The translations under genes and the position numbers were made by a program. This document shows, piece after piece, positions 4,646 to 5,307 of a stretch of DNA of 5,307 bases. The DNA lies in assembly GCA_026985975.1 (NCBI GenBank), contig JALSPL010000042.1, positions 1 to 5,307 on the forward strand. Direction: 5' to 3'. The first letter of the stretch is position 1. Every line of letters begins with the position of its first letter. The notes under the pieces were generated by a model that was not told the DNA's origin, ran no database searches, and was given only the letters and a program-made list of their open reading frames with translations. Source of the DNA: Anaerolineae bacterium. GTDB lineage: Bacteria; Chloroflexota; Anaerolineae; J102.

Positions 4646-5307
4646 ATGAAACATCCCTATCTTTACAATGCCAGACCTCCCATCATCCTGTTCATCATGG
4701 GATTGATTTTCTTCAGCGCCGGGACCATAGCTTTCGCTGCGGTTTATAATATCGACACAAATGACGGCTCCATCAGCGAATGGGCGGCGCAGGGCGTGCC
4801 CGTCTTTCAGACCGATGCAGTCGGAGATACGCAAAACGGCGGCGCCGCCAATGATGACATCGTCCAGACGTGGGTGGCCACGGGCAACGGCGGCAACACC
4901 CTCTATTTTCTGATGAAGCTGAACGCAGCCCCGGCGCTCAACGCCAATAACAATCGCGCCGCAGTCGCTTCGATTGATTGTGACAACGACGGCGTCGATG
5001 AAGAGCCGGAAGACCGCCTCATCGTTTACTATCCCGGCAATGATTGGCTCATTATCTCTCAGGGCAATCAGAGCTACTACACCTTCGGCAATGCCAACCA
5101 GGGGCAACGCGCCGACCCGCCGGAGGATGACTATATCGAATGGAGCGTCAATCTCAGCCAGTTGCCCCCGGACAGCCAGACGCCCGGCGTGGATTGCCGG
5201 GGAACAGTCGGCATCCGTTTTGCCACTGCCGACAACAGCACAAACCCGGCGTCAGTCCTCGATGACACCGGCCCCCTGCGTGAATGGAATACGCCCACCG
5301 CCATCCA
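4646..5307 (+). CDS. Exported carbohydrate-binding-like protein, 3' end beyond the window
   Basis: An open frame of 220 codons starts at this ATG and continues past the right edge without a stop, so it is partial. It has a signal peptide: MKHPYLYNARPP, a hydrophobic core (residues 13-31) and likely cleavage after AFA (31) or A32. The mature N-terminus has 'DGSISEW' (40-46), the opening signature of many CBM9/DOMON-like beta-sandwich domains, followed by aromatic- and Asn/Asp-rich strands ('TLYFLMKL' 85-92, 'YIEWSVNL' 163-170, 'VGIRFATAD' 188-196). Residues 111-122, DCDNDGVDEEPE, have Asp at 1, 3 and 5, Gly at 6 and Glu at 9 and 12 as in an EF-hand-type calcium loop. Cys112 and Cys184 could form a disulfide. 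The promoter, ribosome binding site and signal peptide all agree with this start. Similar Anaerolineae proteins often continue into repeat or surface-attachment domains, which would lie outside the window. The ligand is unknown. Confidence 0.85.
   Translation, partial: MKHPYLYNARPPIILFIMGLIFFSAGTIAFAAVYNIDTNDGSISEWAAQGVPVFQTDAVGDTQNGGAANDDIVQTWVATGNGGNTLYFLMKLNAAPALNANNNRAAVASIDCDNDGVDEEPEDRLIVYYPGNDWLIISQGNQSYYTFGNANQGQRADPPEDDYIEWSVNLSQLPPDSQTPGVDCRGTVGIRFATADNSTNPASVLDDTGPLREWNTPTAI

Noticed and set aside
4628..5107. Minus-strand 159-codon open frame under the right-hand gene
   Set aside because: The plus strand here has a near-consensus promoter, GAGGTGA site, signal peptide and domain motifs; the minus frame has none and is a shadow.

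Overview
The window looks like a chromosomal segment from a GC-rich environmental bacterium. The best guess is Chloroflexota, class Anaerolineae or a relative. This is an inference from protein architecture: a GT39-type membrane glycosyltransferase with a C-terminal beta-sandwich tail, a secreted protein built from DUF5666-like repeats, and a secreted 'DGxIxEW' protein with an aspartate-rich loop. No RNA gene or taxonomic marker is present to confirm it.

Layout. Positions 1-489 hold no convincing gene. They contain palindromic and tandem heptamer repeats (21-135), a plus-strand intrinsic terminator (147-178) probably serving a gene that ends at or left of the window edge, a MITE-like hairpin element with a candidate 8-bp target duplication (258-423), and the minus-strand terminator (430-463) of the next gene. 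A minus-strand gene (490-2097) encodes a 535-residue exported protein made of seven DUF5666-like repeats. A 286-bp gap (2098-2383) contains competing hairpins, a paired GACGTCG motif and only a weak promoter candidate. Another minus-strand gene (2384-4411) encodes a polytopic GT-C (GT39/PMT-like) glycosyltransferase. A 234-bp divergent intergenic region carries a strong plus-strand sigma70-type promoter, an overlapping weaker minus-strand promoter and a perfect 12-bp palindrome shared by both. A plus-strand gene starts at 4646 and runs off the right edge; its product is exported and has a carbohydrate-binding-like beta-rich N-terminus with an EF-hand-like Asp/Glu loop.

How they may work together. 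All three products are expected at or outside the cytoplasmic membrane: one enzyme transferring sugars from lipid carriers and two exported proteins. The glycosyltransferase and the right-hand exported protein could be co-regulated through the shared promoter region. The DUF5666-repeat gene lies in the same direction as the glycosyltransferase, with no clear terminator between them, so read-through is possible. A cell-surface glycan or surface-protein locus is a reasonable hypothesis, but nothing in the sequence proves a joint function. I saw no CRISPR array, tRNA, rRNA, transposase, toxin-antitoxin pair or recognisable defence gene.
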